NCBI GenBank assembly: GCA_902515485.1
Contig: CABXUR010000003.1
Location: 1-64,000 of the forward strand
Direction of reading: 5' to 3'
Source: an uncultured Pelagibacteraceae bacterium
GTDB taxonomy: Bacteria; Pseudomonadota; Alphaproteobacteria; Pelagibacterales; Pelagibacteraceae
Length of the DNA stretch: 64,000 bases
Shown: positions 38,993 through 45,930 of the stretch, one piece after another
Layout of the letters: every line of letters starts with the position of its first letter
Numbering within the stretch: position 1 is the stretch's first letter
Made by a program: the position numbers and the translations under genes
Notes under the pieces: model-generated
What the model was told of the DNA's origin: nothing
What the model saw: only the letters and a program-made list of their open reading frames with translations
Database searches by the model: none

Positions 38993-39839
38993 AAGTAAGA
39001 CTGAAAAAAAAGTGAAAAAAAAAGTATCAAAAAAAATAGTAAAAAAAGTTGTTAAACCAAAAAAAATTAAGAAAGTTGCGCCAAAAAAAACTAAAAAAGT
39101 TATAAAAAAAACTTCTTCAAAGATTACTAAAATTAAAAAAGTATCAAAAAAAAGTGAGACTCAAGATGAAGCAAAAGTAGATAATTTAAGAATTTCTAAA
39201 AGTAATGAGGTTAAGCCTGAAATAAAAAAAGTTAAAAGACAAGAAACTGAAAAAAGAGAATATAAAATTAAAGATCACATTGTTTATCCAAAACATGGTG
39301 TTGGTCAAATAACAGAATTTAAAAAAATTAACATAGGTGGAATAGACGTTGAGACTTATGTAATAAAATTTGAAAAGGATAAAGCAAATGGTATGGTTCC
39401 GGTTAACAAACAATCTCATTTGAGACCTTTAGCTACAATTAATCAAGTAAATAAATGTATCTCTATTCTTAAAAGTAAACCAAAAATAAAAAGGTCAATG
39501 TGGAGTAGAAGGGCACAAGAATATGAAGCTAAAATTTCTTCAGGAAAAATTTATGAATTAGCAGAAGTTGTTAGAGATTTAAATAAGGGTGATGATCTTA
39601 TGGTCGATCAATCTTACAGTGAAAGACAACTGTTTGAAAAAGCTTATGAAAGAATATTATCTGAATTCCAGATAATATTAAATATGTCGTTAGAAGATAC
39701 TCAGAAGAAACTTGATAAAGCTTTAAAAAGAAATATAAATGAGCAAACTAAACCAGTTACTTCTCCACCCAAAACTCCTACTACAGAATTACCAGTAGAA
39801 GAACCTATCTCGGATACTGACGAACATTTAGACGAATAA
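38949..39839 (+). CDS. carD: CarD-like transcriptional regulator with Lys-rich N-terminal tail
   Basis: RNA-polymerase-binding regulator, 296 residues from the chosen ATG. A very basic N-terminal tail of about 60 residues made of KK-V/T/P repeats, and a charged linker, precede the CarD/TRCF-RID Tudor-like domain ([19 protein letters not shown], then [13 protein letters not shown]). A helical DNA-binding part ([21 protein letters not shown]) and an acidic Pro/Thr-rich tail follow. Ordinary CarD is about 160-190 residues, so the basic tail is an addition. Starts at 38907 and 38934 are possible; 38949 minimises overlap with fdxA (44 bases). No start has a strong ribosome-binding site. Confidence 0.85.
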   Translation: MSKISTKNILKKIFKSKTEKKVKKKVSKKIVKKVVKPKKIKKVAPKKTKKVIKKTSSKITKIKKVSKKSETQDEAKVDNLRISKSNEVKPEIKKVKRQETEKREYKIKDHIVYPKHGVGQITEFKKINIGGIDVETYVIKFEKDKANGMVPVNKQSHLRPLATINQVNKCISILKSKPKIKRSMWSRRAQEYEAKISSGKIYELAEVVRDLNKGDDLMVDQSYSERQLFEKAYERILSEFQIILNMSLEDTQKKLDKALKRNINEQTKPVTSPPKTPTTELPVEEPISDTDEHLDE

Positions 39840-39840
39840 A

Positions 39841-39880
39841 AAAAACGCCTCTCATACAAATTGCAATGAGAAGCGTTTTT
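39841..39880. terminator. Bidirectional terminator between carD and the Lys/Ala-rich gene
   Basis: AAAAACGCcTCTCAT and ATGAGAaGCGTTTTT form a long stem around a short loop. It is flanked by A and T runs, so it can terminate transcription from either side. It lies directly after the carD stop and 20 bases beyond the stop of the convergent small gene. Confidence 0.85.
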
Positions 39881-39899
39881 AGTAAAGACTAGTAAATTA

Positions 39900-40007
39900 C
39901 TATCTTTTTCTCTTTTTAGCTTTTTTAGCCTTTTTTGCTTTTTTCTTAGTTTTCTTTGCTGCTTTTTTCTTAGTTTTTTTAGCAGCTTTTTTTCTTTTCT
40001 TAGGCAT
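39900..40007 (-). CDS. Lys/Ala-rich histone-like mini-protein (35 aa)
   Basis: An ATG at 40005-40007 (minus strand) opens a 35-codon frame ending TAG at 39900-39902. The peptide is almost only Lys, Ala, Thr and Arg (MPKKRKKAAKKTKKKAAKKT, then more KKAKK units), like the C-terminal tail of histone H1 or bacterial H1-like proteins. A clear ribosome-binding site (GGGAGC) lies six bases upstream. A candidate promoter and palindrome lie further upstream, and a strong terminator follows. Nucleic-acid binding is inferred from charge. The peptide is short, low in complexity and easily missed by gene finders. Confidence 0.75.
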   Translation of the reverse strand: MPKKRKKAAKKTKKKAAKKTKKKAKKAKKAKKRKR

Positions 40008-40031
40008 CTTTAGCTCCCTGTTTAAGTTTAA

Positions 40032-40048
40032 CGAATCAAATTGATTCG
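40032..40048. promoter_or_regulatory. 17-bp palindrome in the leader of the Lys/Ala mini-gene
   Basis: CGAATCAAATTGATTCG is a perfect inverted repeat (8-bp arms, one central base), 25 bases upstream of the mini-gene ATG. It could be an operator near the transcription start or a small hairpin in the leader. Confidence 0.45.
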
Positions 40049-40059
40049 CCATTGCTATA

Positions 40060-40088
40060 TTTTTATTTTTTTATGCAAGTTATGTCAA
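40060..40088 (-). promoter_or_regulatory. Candidate promoter of the Lys/Ala mini-gene
   Basis: On the minus strand there is a consensus -35 TTGACA (40088-40083), a 17-base spacer and a partial -10 TAAAAA (40065-40060). Transcription would start a few bases before the palindrome at 40032-40048. The remaining 120 bases up to the fadD stop are nearly pure A/T with nothing else recognised. Confidence 0.45.
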
Positions 40089-40207
40089 TTCTTTAATTAA
40101 AAACATAAATTTTAAAAAAATTTTTTTTATTTTAATTTTTTAAAAAAATTTTTTTAATTAATTTTGTTAATGTTTATGCGGATAATAACCAAATATTTAA
40201 ATAAAAT

Positions 40208-41938
40208 TTAATAAAGTTTTTCTAATTGATATTTATATTTTTCAGCAACTTTTTTTCTTTTTACTTTCATTGTTGGTGTCATTAAACCATTTTCTATCGA
40301 AAAATTTTCATCTAATAATTGAATTTTTTTTATTTTTTCTAATAAGGTTAACTTTTTATTTATTTTTTCAATTACATTGTTAATTTTTTTTTTTTCTCTT
40401 AAAAATTCTTTACTAGGTACTATTAATGCAACTAAATAATTTTTTTTATCACCATAGACCATACATTGATCTATTTCAGATTCATTTGTAATCATATTTT
40501 CAATTTTAGCTGGTGAAATGTTATCTCCTCCTGCACTTACAATAATATCTTTTTTTCTATCAGTTATTTTTAAATAACCATCCTTTGGATTTATTTCTCC
40601 AATATCACCTGTATGAAGCCATCCATCAATAATAATTTTGTCTGTCTCTTCTTTTTTATTCCAGTACCCCAACATTACATTTTCCCCTTTAACTAAAATT
40701 TCACCATCATCAGCAATTTTTACTTGGTTTCCTTTAAAAGGTGGTCCTACAGTTTCAACTTTTATCTTATCTATGGGGTTACAACTTACTACCGGTGAGG
40801 TTTCTGTTAGACCATAACCTTGAAGCGTAGGCAGTCCTACAGAATTCAAAAATTCTCCTATTTCTTTATCAAGAGCACCTCCACCAGAAACAAAAGCTTT
40901 TAGGTTTCCGCCAAACTGTTTTTTTATTTTTTTTCTAACTAAGGCTTCAGCTATGATATTTACAAATTTTTCTAAAATATTCAATTTTTGGTTAAATAAT
41001 TTTTTCTTACCTAATCGAATAGTAGCATCAATTAATTTAGCTTTAAAACCTGATTGTTTTTTTAAATTAATATTTATTTTGTTATAAAGATTTTGATAAA
41101 ATCTTGGAACTGCCGTCATAATTGTGGGTTTTGCCTCAGATATATTTTCTAAAAGTTTTTCTATTTTTTCTGCATAAAATACTTTTGCTCCTACAGCAAT
41201 TTGAACAAATTGCACACTATGTTCATAAGAATGGGAGAGTGGGAGCCATGTTAAAAATACCGGCCTTGAATCTATAAGTGGTTTTAAAATATCAGAAGCT
41301 CCTACAAGATTATTTAAAATTCCACCATGACTTAAGATTACACCTTTTGGGTTTCCCCCAGTTCCTGATGTATAAATTATACAGGCTGGTGAAGTTCTTT
41401 TTAATTTATTATTATGCATTTTATCTTCATCTAATAAATTATTTTCTAGTATCTTATTAAAATCTAAATATTTATTTTTATCTATTATGTTTAAGTCATT
41501 AATTACTTTATTAACTTCATCTAATGTTATTATTTTCTTTATAAATTTTTTTTCATTAATTGTATTATTCAATTTTTTAAGCATCTCATTACTTGAAACT
41601 ATTACCAAGCTAGGTTCACAATCTTCAATTAAATATTTATAATCTTCTTCAGTGTATGTTGTGTATGCAGGTACAGTAATTCCTCCTGACAGCATAATTG
41701 CCATATCAGAAATAAACCATTCTGGTCTATTTTCAGAAACCAAAAGACACCTATCATCCTCCTTTATGTTTTCTCTAATTATTTTTGATAATTTTAAAAT
41801 ATTATTTTTTGTTTCTTCCCATGTGTATGTTTTTTTATTTAATGGATTTAACCACTCTAAAAAAATATCTTTTTTATTTTGTTTGTTTGCTTGAAGAGAA
41901 AATAATTCAATTAAGTTATTTAAGTTGTCTATATTCAT
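40208..41938 (-). CDS. fadD: Long-chain acyl-CoA synthetase (AMP-forming)
   Basis: Acyl-adenylate enzyme of 576 residues that activates fatty acids to acyl-CoA. ACIIYTSGTGGNPKGVILSHG near 185, the gate motif LQGYGLTETSPVV near 365, WLHTGDIG near 428 and DRKKDIIVSAGGDNISP near 445 are all standard. The long-chain (FadD15-like) subgroup is likely. The frame stays open 12 codons further upstream, but that would run into the tRNA-Leu gene. The ATG at 41938 gives the normal N-terminus (NIDNLNNLIELF). It starts six bases after the mature tRNA 3' end, leaving no room for a ribosome-binding site. Confidence 0.88.
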   Translation of the reverse strand: MNIDNLNNLIELFSLQANKQNKKDIFLEWLNPLNKKTYTWEETKNNILKLSKIIRENIKEDDRCLLVSENRPEWFISDMAIMLSGGITVPAYTTYTEEDYKYLIEDCEPSLVIVSSNEMLKKLNNTINEKKFIKKIITLDEVNKVINDLNIIDKNKYLDFNKILENNLLDEDKMHNNKLKRTSPACIIYTSGTGGNPKGVILSHGGILNNLVGASDILKPLIDSRPVFLTWLPLSHSYEHSVQFVQIAVGAKVFYAEKIEKLLENISEAKPTIMTAVPRFYQNLYNKININLKKQSGFKAKLIDATIRLGKKKLFNQKLNILEKFVNIIAEALVRKKIKKQFGGNLKAFVSGGGALDKEIGEFLNSVGLPTLQGYGLTETSPVVSCNPIDKIKVETVGPPFKGNQVKIADDGEILVKGENVMLGYWNKKEETDKIIIDGWLHTGDIGEINPKDGYLKITDRKKDIIVSAGGDNISPAKIENMITNESEIDQCMVYGDKKNYLVALIVPSKEFLREKKKINNVIEKINKKLTLLEKIKKIQLLDENFSIENGLMTPTMKVKRKKVAEKYKYQLEKLY

Positions 41939-41944
41939 TATTTC

Positions 41945-42029
41945 TGGTGGGCGAAGAGAGAATCGAACTCTCACTTCTTGCGAAACACGATTTTGAGTCG
42001 TGCGCGTCTACCAGTTCCGCCATTCGCCC
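41945..42029 (-). tRNA. tRNA-Leu (anticodon CAA)
   Basis: An 85-base class II tRNA. Acceptor stem GGGCGAA pairs with TTCGCCC. Anticodon stem CACGA/TCGTG encloses CTCAAAA with anticodon CAA (reads UUG). A long variable arm follows, then the T-arm GAGAG-TTCGATT-CTCTC. Discriminator A and CCA are encoded (41948-41945). fadD begins six bases beyond the CCA on the same strand. Confidence 0.96.
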
Positions 42030-42094
42030 TTACTTAATATTTATTAAATTTTATTTAAATAGTATAAGAACTAAATTTATATTAAAACCAAAAA

Positions 42095-42700
42095 ATGTTT
42101 CAAAGACTTTATAAAAAATGTTTAAATTTAGCTGGACACAAAAATTCAAACTTTTATTTAGGTCTTGTGTCTTTTATTGAAAGTTCATTTTTTCCTATAC
42201 CACCAGATGTAATGATTATTCCAATGGTAATTGCTAAAAAAAAAAGATTTATAAAAATATTTTTAATAGCGTCTATATTTTCAGTTTTAGGAGGTATTTT
42301 AGGATATCTAATTGGCTACCTATTTTTGGATTTGGCAATGTATGTTATCGAATTTTATAATTATGAGGATAAAGTTGAAAATTTAAAATCAAGCATGTCT
42401 AAAGGGAGTGGTTTCCTTGCATGGTTGAGTATACTTTTTTTAGCAGGATTTACACCTTTGCCATATAAAGCTTTTACAATCTCAAGTGGCTTAATTGCAT
42501 TTAATTTACCTATTTTTATAATTGTTAGTCTAGTTTCAAGATCTCTTAGATTTTTTATTGTTGCATTTCTATCCTATAAATTTGGAGAATTGTTTACTGA
42601 ATACATGAATAAACATGGATCAAAATGGTTTACTGTTATTGGGATTTTAATAGTTATAATCTTTGTATTAATTTATTTATTTTTAAAAATTAATGGCTGA
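42095..42700 (+). CDS. DedA/YqaA-family membrane protein (VTT domain)
   Basis: A 201-residue inner-membrane protein with a VTT/SNARE-associated domain. The conserved ESSFFPIPPDVMIIPM near residue 29, a glycine-rich helix GGILGYLIGY near 68 and the second re-entrant-like FLAGFTPLPYKAFTISSG near 114 are visible. It matches the shorter YqaA branch of the DedA superfamily, some members of which flip polyprenyl or phospholipids. It is divergent from tRNA-Leu and overlaps dsbB by 8 bases, hinting at one membrane-protein operon with dsbB and coq7. Confidence 0.88.
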   Translation: MFQRLYKKCLNLAGHKNSNFYLGLVSFIESSFFPIPPDVMIIPMVIAKKKRFIKIFLIASIFSVLGGILGYLIGYLFLDLAMYVIEFYNYEDKVENLKSSMSKGSGFLAWLSILFLAGFTPLPYKAFTISSGLIAFNLPIFIIVSLVSRSLRFFIVAFLSYKFGELFTEYMNKHGSKWFTVIGILIVIIFVLIYLFLKING

Positions 42701-43175
42701 AAATAGTAAAAATTTATTAATAAAACTTATCTTTTTAATTAGTATTATTGCTTTAGTATCTGCGTTCTTTATTGAATATAAATTGGGTCATCAGCCTTGT
42801 AATCTTTGTATTTTAGAACGAATACCATATTTGCTAGCAATTATATTAATTTTATTAAATTATAAATTTAATCATCTTGAAAAGTATTTTTTAATCCTGC
42901 TTTCAATTGTATTTTTTATTGCAACCATTCTATCTTTATATCATTTAGGTATTGAGCAAGGTTATATTCAAGAATCAATGGTTTGTGATCTAAAAGGTGA
43001 GTCAAATTTGTTGTTAAAAGAGGACATTTTAAAGCAATTACAAGAAAAAAGCGTTTCTTGCAAAGATGTAACATTTAAGATTTTTGGATTATCTCTTACA
43101 ACTTATAATATTGTAATATCTTTATTAATTACAATATACACATTAAAAATTTATTTAAATTATGACAAAAATTAA
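42693..43175 (+). CDS. dsbB: Disulfide bond formation protein B
   Basis: Inner-membrane quinone reductase that re-oxidises DsbA, 160 residues with four transmembrane helices. The first periplasmic pair is in HQPCNLCILERIPY (near 35). The second pair is Cys99 (SMVCDL) and a Cys near 123 (SVSCKDV), as in DsbB. It overlaps the DedA-like gene by 8 bases and coq7 by 14, so the three are co-transcribed. Its electron acceptor, ubiquinone, is made with help from the next gene product. Confidence 0.9.
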   Translation: MAENSKNLLIKLIFLISIIALVSAFFIEYKLGHQPCNLCILERIPYLLAIILILLNYKFNHLEKYFLILLSIVFFIATILSLYHLGIEQGYIQESMVCDLKGESNLLLKEDILKQLQEKSVSCKDVTFKIFGLSLTTYNIVISLLITIYTLKIYLNYDKN

Positions 43176-43695
43176 TAATAAAAGAGTTGAAGAATTCATT
43201 AGAGTTGATCATGCAGGTGAAAGAGGTGCAATCAAAATTTATGAAGGCCAATTACTTGCTTTAAATACATTTATTAAAGATGATAGTTTAAAAAAAACTA
43301 TTGAAGAAATGAAAGAACACGAAAAAGAACATTGTGAATTTTTTGAAAATGAAATCAAGAAAAGAAATATTCAACCAACAAAATTTTTGCCTCTATGGGA
43401 TTTATTGGGAGTAGGATTAGGATTTGGATCAACTTTATTAGGTAAAAAAGCCGCGATGCTTTGTACTGCTTCGGTGGAAGAAGTTATTGATAAACATTAT
43501 CTCGACCAAATTAACCAACTTGGCAATGATGAAAAAAATCTTAAAAAAAAGATTACTAAATTTAGAGAAGATGAAATACATCACAAAGATATTGCCTATG
43601 ATAAGGGGGCAACAAAAAAAGGTGCCTACTCAATATTAGATAAAATAATTAAAACTGGCTCTAAAATTGCAATAAATATCTCTGAAAAAATTTAA
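43162..43695 (+). CDS. coq7: Demethoxyubiquinone hydroxylase
   Basis: Di-iron carboxylate enzyme of ubiquinone biosynthesis, 177 residues. Iron ligands lie in RVDHAGERGAIKIYEGQ (near 15), EMKEHEKEHCEFFE (near 48), ASVEEVIDKHY (near 109) and REDEIHHKD (near 135), giving the paired E...ExxH pattern. It overlaps dsbB by 14 bases. Its stop (43693-43695) touches the stop of an antisense gene remnant that marks a deletion scar. Confidence 0.95.
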   Translation: MTKINNKRVEEFIRVDHAGERGAIKIYEGQLLALNTFIKDDSLKKTIEEMKEHEKEHCEFFENEIKKRNIQPTKFLPLWDLLGVGLGFGSTLLGKKAAMLCTASVEEVIDKHYLDQINQLGNDEKNLKKKITKFREDEIHHKDIAYDKGATKKGAYSILDKIIKTGSKIAINISEKI

Positions 43696-43812
43696 GCTTC
43701 TAACTCGACATCCCAGTACAAATAATCCATCCAACTTTTGTGTAAAAAATTTGGTGGGAAGTTTTTGCCATTTTTATGTAAATCTTCAGTAGAGGGTCTA
43801 TATGGATTCTGG
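43692..43812 (-). pseudogene. Orphan C-terminal tail of an unidentified gene
   Basis: On the minus strand an open frame of about 38 codons ends at TAA (43694-43692). It reads like a genuine protein C-terminus rich in Pro, Trp and Tyr (…FLHKSWMDYLYWDVELEA). Its upstream part is lost: beyond about 43812 the same DNA encodes the lnt catalytic domain on the other strand. The usual convergent arrangement with coq7 is kept. I do not recognise the family. This is best explained as the 3' stub of a gene whose 5' part was deleted together with the 5' half of lnt. Confidence 0.4.
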
Positions 43813-44670
43813 TTAAGAATAATTGGATCAAATATAAGCCTAGATAGATTTTATAGAGATATTGATCCAGTATCAGTCATTAATGATTTAATTGTGATAA
43901 GTGATCCAGAAAAAGAAGAAAAAACAATTTTTGTTTGGCCAGAAGGAATTCTTCCAGACATATCACAAAAAGACCTAGTTAAATACAATTGGTTATTTAA
44001 GGAAAGATTTAATGATAATCACCTTTTAGTTATAGGTATTAATAGTCAATCTAACAATCAAAAAGTTACTAATTTTTATAATTCATTATCAATTTACGAT
44101 CATAATCTTAAATTAATTAAATCTTATAAAAAAATTAATTTAGTTCCTTTTGGAGAATTTTTACCTTTTGAAAATGTTCTTAAAAAAATTGGTTTAAAGT
44201 CAATTACTAATAATTATCAATCATTTTCCAAAGGAGATAGTAGAGACATAATAAAAATTCAAAATAAAAATTTTTCATTAAAATTTTTGCCATTAATTTG
44301 TTACGAAATTATTTATTCTGGTAAAATATTTAACAATAATGATTTTGATTTAATAATTAATATTTCTGAAGATGGATGGTTTGGTAAATCAGTAGGACCC
44401 CAACAACACTTTACTCATAGTATATTTCGAAGCATAGAAAGTGGGAAATATATATTGCGATCAGCAAATAATGGAATAGCAGCAATAATTAATCCTTTAG
44501 GTGATATAGAGCAAAAGATTGATTTTGGAAAATCAGGACATATAGATTTTTATGAAAGTAAAAAAATACAACCAACGATATTCTCACAACATGGTAATAA
44601 AATTTTTATAATATTAATTTTAATGTATATTTTTTTGATAATTTCATTTAATAGGAATAAAAATGAGTAA
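43738..44670 (+). pseudogene. lnt: Apolipoprotein N-acyltransferase, N-terminally truncated
   Basis: The C-terminal nitrilase-like domain of Lnt, which N-acylates lipoproteins. Catalytic residues are present: Glu in FVWPEGILP, Lys in SYKKINLVPFGEFLPF, and Cys in PLICYEIIY. The Lnt-specific HFTHSIFRSIESGKY and one final transmembrane helix are also present. Homology starts only near RIIGSNISLDRFY (about 43813). The 200 or so N-terminal residues with the transmembrane helices, present in normal Lnt of about 500 residues, are missing. The frame opens at a TTG (43738) without a ribosome-binding site, and there is no other ATG until the last helix. Likely non-functional here, or an artefact of assembly. 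Confidence 0.7.
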
Positions 44671-45832
44671 TTTAAAAAATTATCTATTTACTAGTGAGTC
44701 TGTTTCGGAAGGACATCCAGATAAAGTAAGTGATAGAATTTCAGATATGGTGGTAGATAGTTATATTTCTGGAGATCCGTTTTCAAGAGTTGCATGTGAA
44801 ACTCTTACAACAACAAATAAAGTTGTGTTAGCTGGCGAAGTAAGAGGACCTGAAATTAAAAAAGAAGATTTAATTGAAAAAGTAAGAAGTTGCATAAAAG
44901 ATATTGGTTATGATCAAGATGGATTCACTTGGAAAGAGGCCACAAAAATTGAATGTCATCTTCACTCACAATCTTCAGATATTGCAATGGGTGTAGACTC
45001 ATCAGGGAATAAGGATGAAGGAGCAGGAGACCAAGGAATTATGTTTGGATATGCTTGTAATGAAACTGATGTATTAATGCCAGCCCCAATTCATTACTCT
45101 CATAAAATTTTGAGGCTAATGGCTGAAGATAGAAAATCTGGAAAGTTAAAAAATATTGAACCGGACAGTAAAAGCCAGGTTACATTTGAATATGTAGATG
45201 GAAAACCTACTAAAGTTAAGTCAGTAGTAATATCTTCTCAACATTCAGCTGATGTAAATCAAGCACAAGTTAGAGATTTATTAAGACCTTATATGTTAAA
45301 TTCTATTCCAGGAAATTTTCTTGAGGGTTTTAACGAGGATGAATTCTATGTTAATCCGACAGGAAATTTTGTAATTGGTGGTCCAGATGGAGACTGTGGT
45401 TTAACTGGAAGAAAAATTATAGTTGACACTTATGGTGGTGCAGCCCCTCATGGGGGAGGAGCTTTTTCAGGAAAAGATCCAACTAAGGTAGATAGATCAG
45501 CAGCTTACGCAGCTAGATATATTGCAAAAAATGTTGTTGCTTCAAAAATATCTGACAAGTGTTTAATTCAACTAGCTTATGCAATTGGAGTTTCAAAGCC
45601 TTTATCAATTTATGTAGATTTATTTGATAACGATTTAGACAAAAATAAATTTGTGGTAGAAAAGATAAATGAAAATTTTGACCTAAGCCCCCGAGGAATA
45701 AGAGAAATGTTAAATCTAAATAAGCCAATATATGAAAAAACAGCTGCTTATGGTCATTTTGGTAGAGTTCCAGAAAATGATGGCTCATTTTCATGGGAAA
45801 AAACAGATAAAACTAATGTTTTTTCTAAATAG
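44663..45832 (+). CDS. metK: S-adenosylmethionine synthetase
   Basis: Makes S-adenosylmethionine from methionine and ATP. The 389-residue protein opens [20 protein letters not shown] and contains [12 protein letters not shown] near 115 and the P-loop-like [22 protein letters not shown] near 256. Length is normal. It overlaps the end of the lnt remnant by 8 bases. In related genomes it is followed by trmB and rimP; here only 98 bases separate it from the nusA start, and they hold a candidate promoter and a hairpin. Confidence 0.97.
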   Translation: MSNLKNYLFTSESVSEGHPDKVSDRISDMVVDSYISGDPFSRVACETLTTTNKVVLAGEVRGPEIKKEDLIEKVRSCIKDIGYDQDGFTWKEATKIECHLHSQSSDIAMGVDSSGNKDEGAGDQGIMFGYACNETDVLMPAPIHYSHKILRLMAEDRKSGKLKNIEPDSKSQVTFEYVDGKPTKVKSVVISSQHSADVNQAQVRDLLRPYMLNSIPGNFLEGFNEDEFYVNPTGNFVIGGPDGDCGLTGRKIIVDTYGGAAPHGGGAFSGKDPTKVDRSAAYAARYIAKNVVASKISDKCLIQLAYAIGVSKPLSIYVDLFDNDLDKNKFVVEKINENFDLSPRGIREMLNLNKPIYEKTAAYGHFGRVPENDGSFSWEKTDKTNVFSK

Positions 45833-45838
45833 TTTCTG

Positions 45839-45866
45839 TTGAATTAAATTTTTTTTTTACTATATT
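45839..45866 (+). promoter_or_regulatory. Candidate promoter for the nusA operon
   Basis: TTGAAT (45839-45844), a 16-base T-rich spacer and TATATT (45861-45866) resemble a sigma-70 promoter just after metK. A transcript from here would carry the hairpin at 45891-45908 in its leader. Consensus match only. Confidence 0.4.
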
Positions 45867-45890
45867 GCCCTTACATCATTGAATTTACAA

Positions 45891-45915
45891 AATGGGCTTT
45901 AGCCCATTTTTTTTT
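45891..45915 (+). terminator. Terminator-like hairpin in the nusA leader
   Basis: AATGGGC-TTTA-GCCCATT is a perfect 7-bp stem with a 4-base loop followed by nine T residues, a textbook intrinsic terminator. It ends directly before the nusA ribosome-binding site (GGAG, 45916-45919). It can end metK transcripts and act as an attenuator for transcripts starting at 45866. Confidence 0.75.
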
Positions 45916-45930
45916 GGAGCAAACAAAAAT

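Noticed and set aside
39001-39180. Possible frameshift or artefact in the A-rich 5' part of the CarD-like gene
   Set aside because: The frame is continuous through all A runs and gives a regular KK-x pattern rather than random residues, so it looks like a genuine basic tail.
41939-41974. An N-terminal extension of fadD by 12 codons
   Set aside because: The extension lies partly within the mature tRNA-Leu sequence and the translated piece has no family similarity; the ATG at 41938 gives the normal N-terminus.
45892-45930. An earlier nusA start at 45892
   Set aside because: It would lie inside the terminator-like hairpin and T run and encode a Phe-rich leader foreign to NusA; ATG 45931 fits the family.
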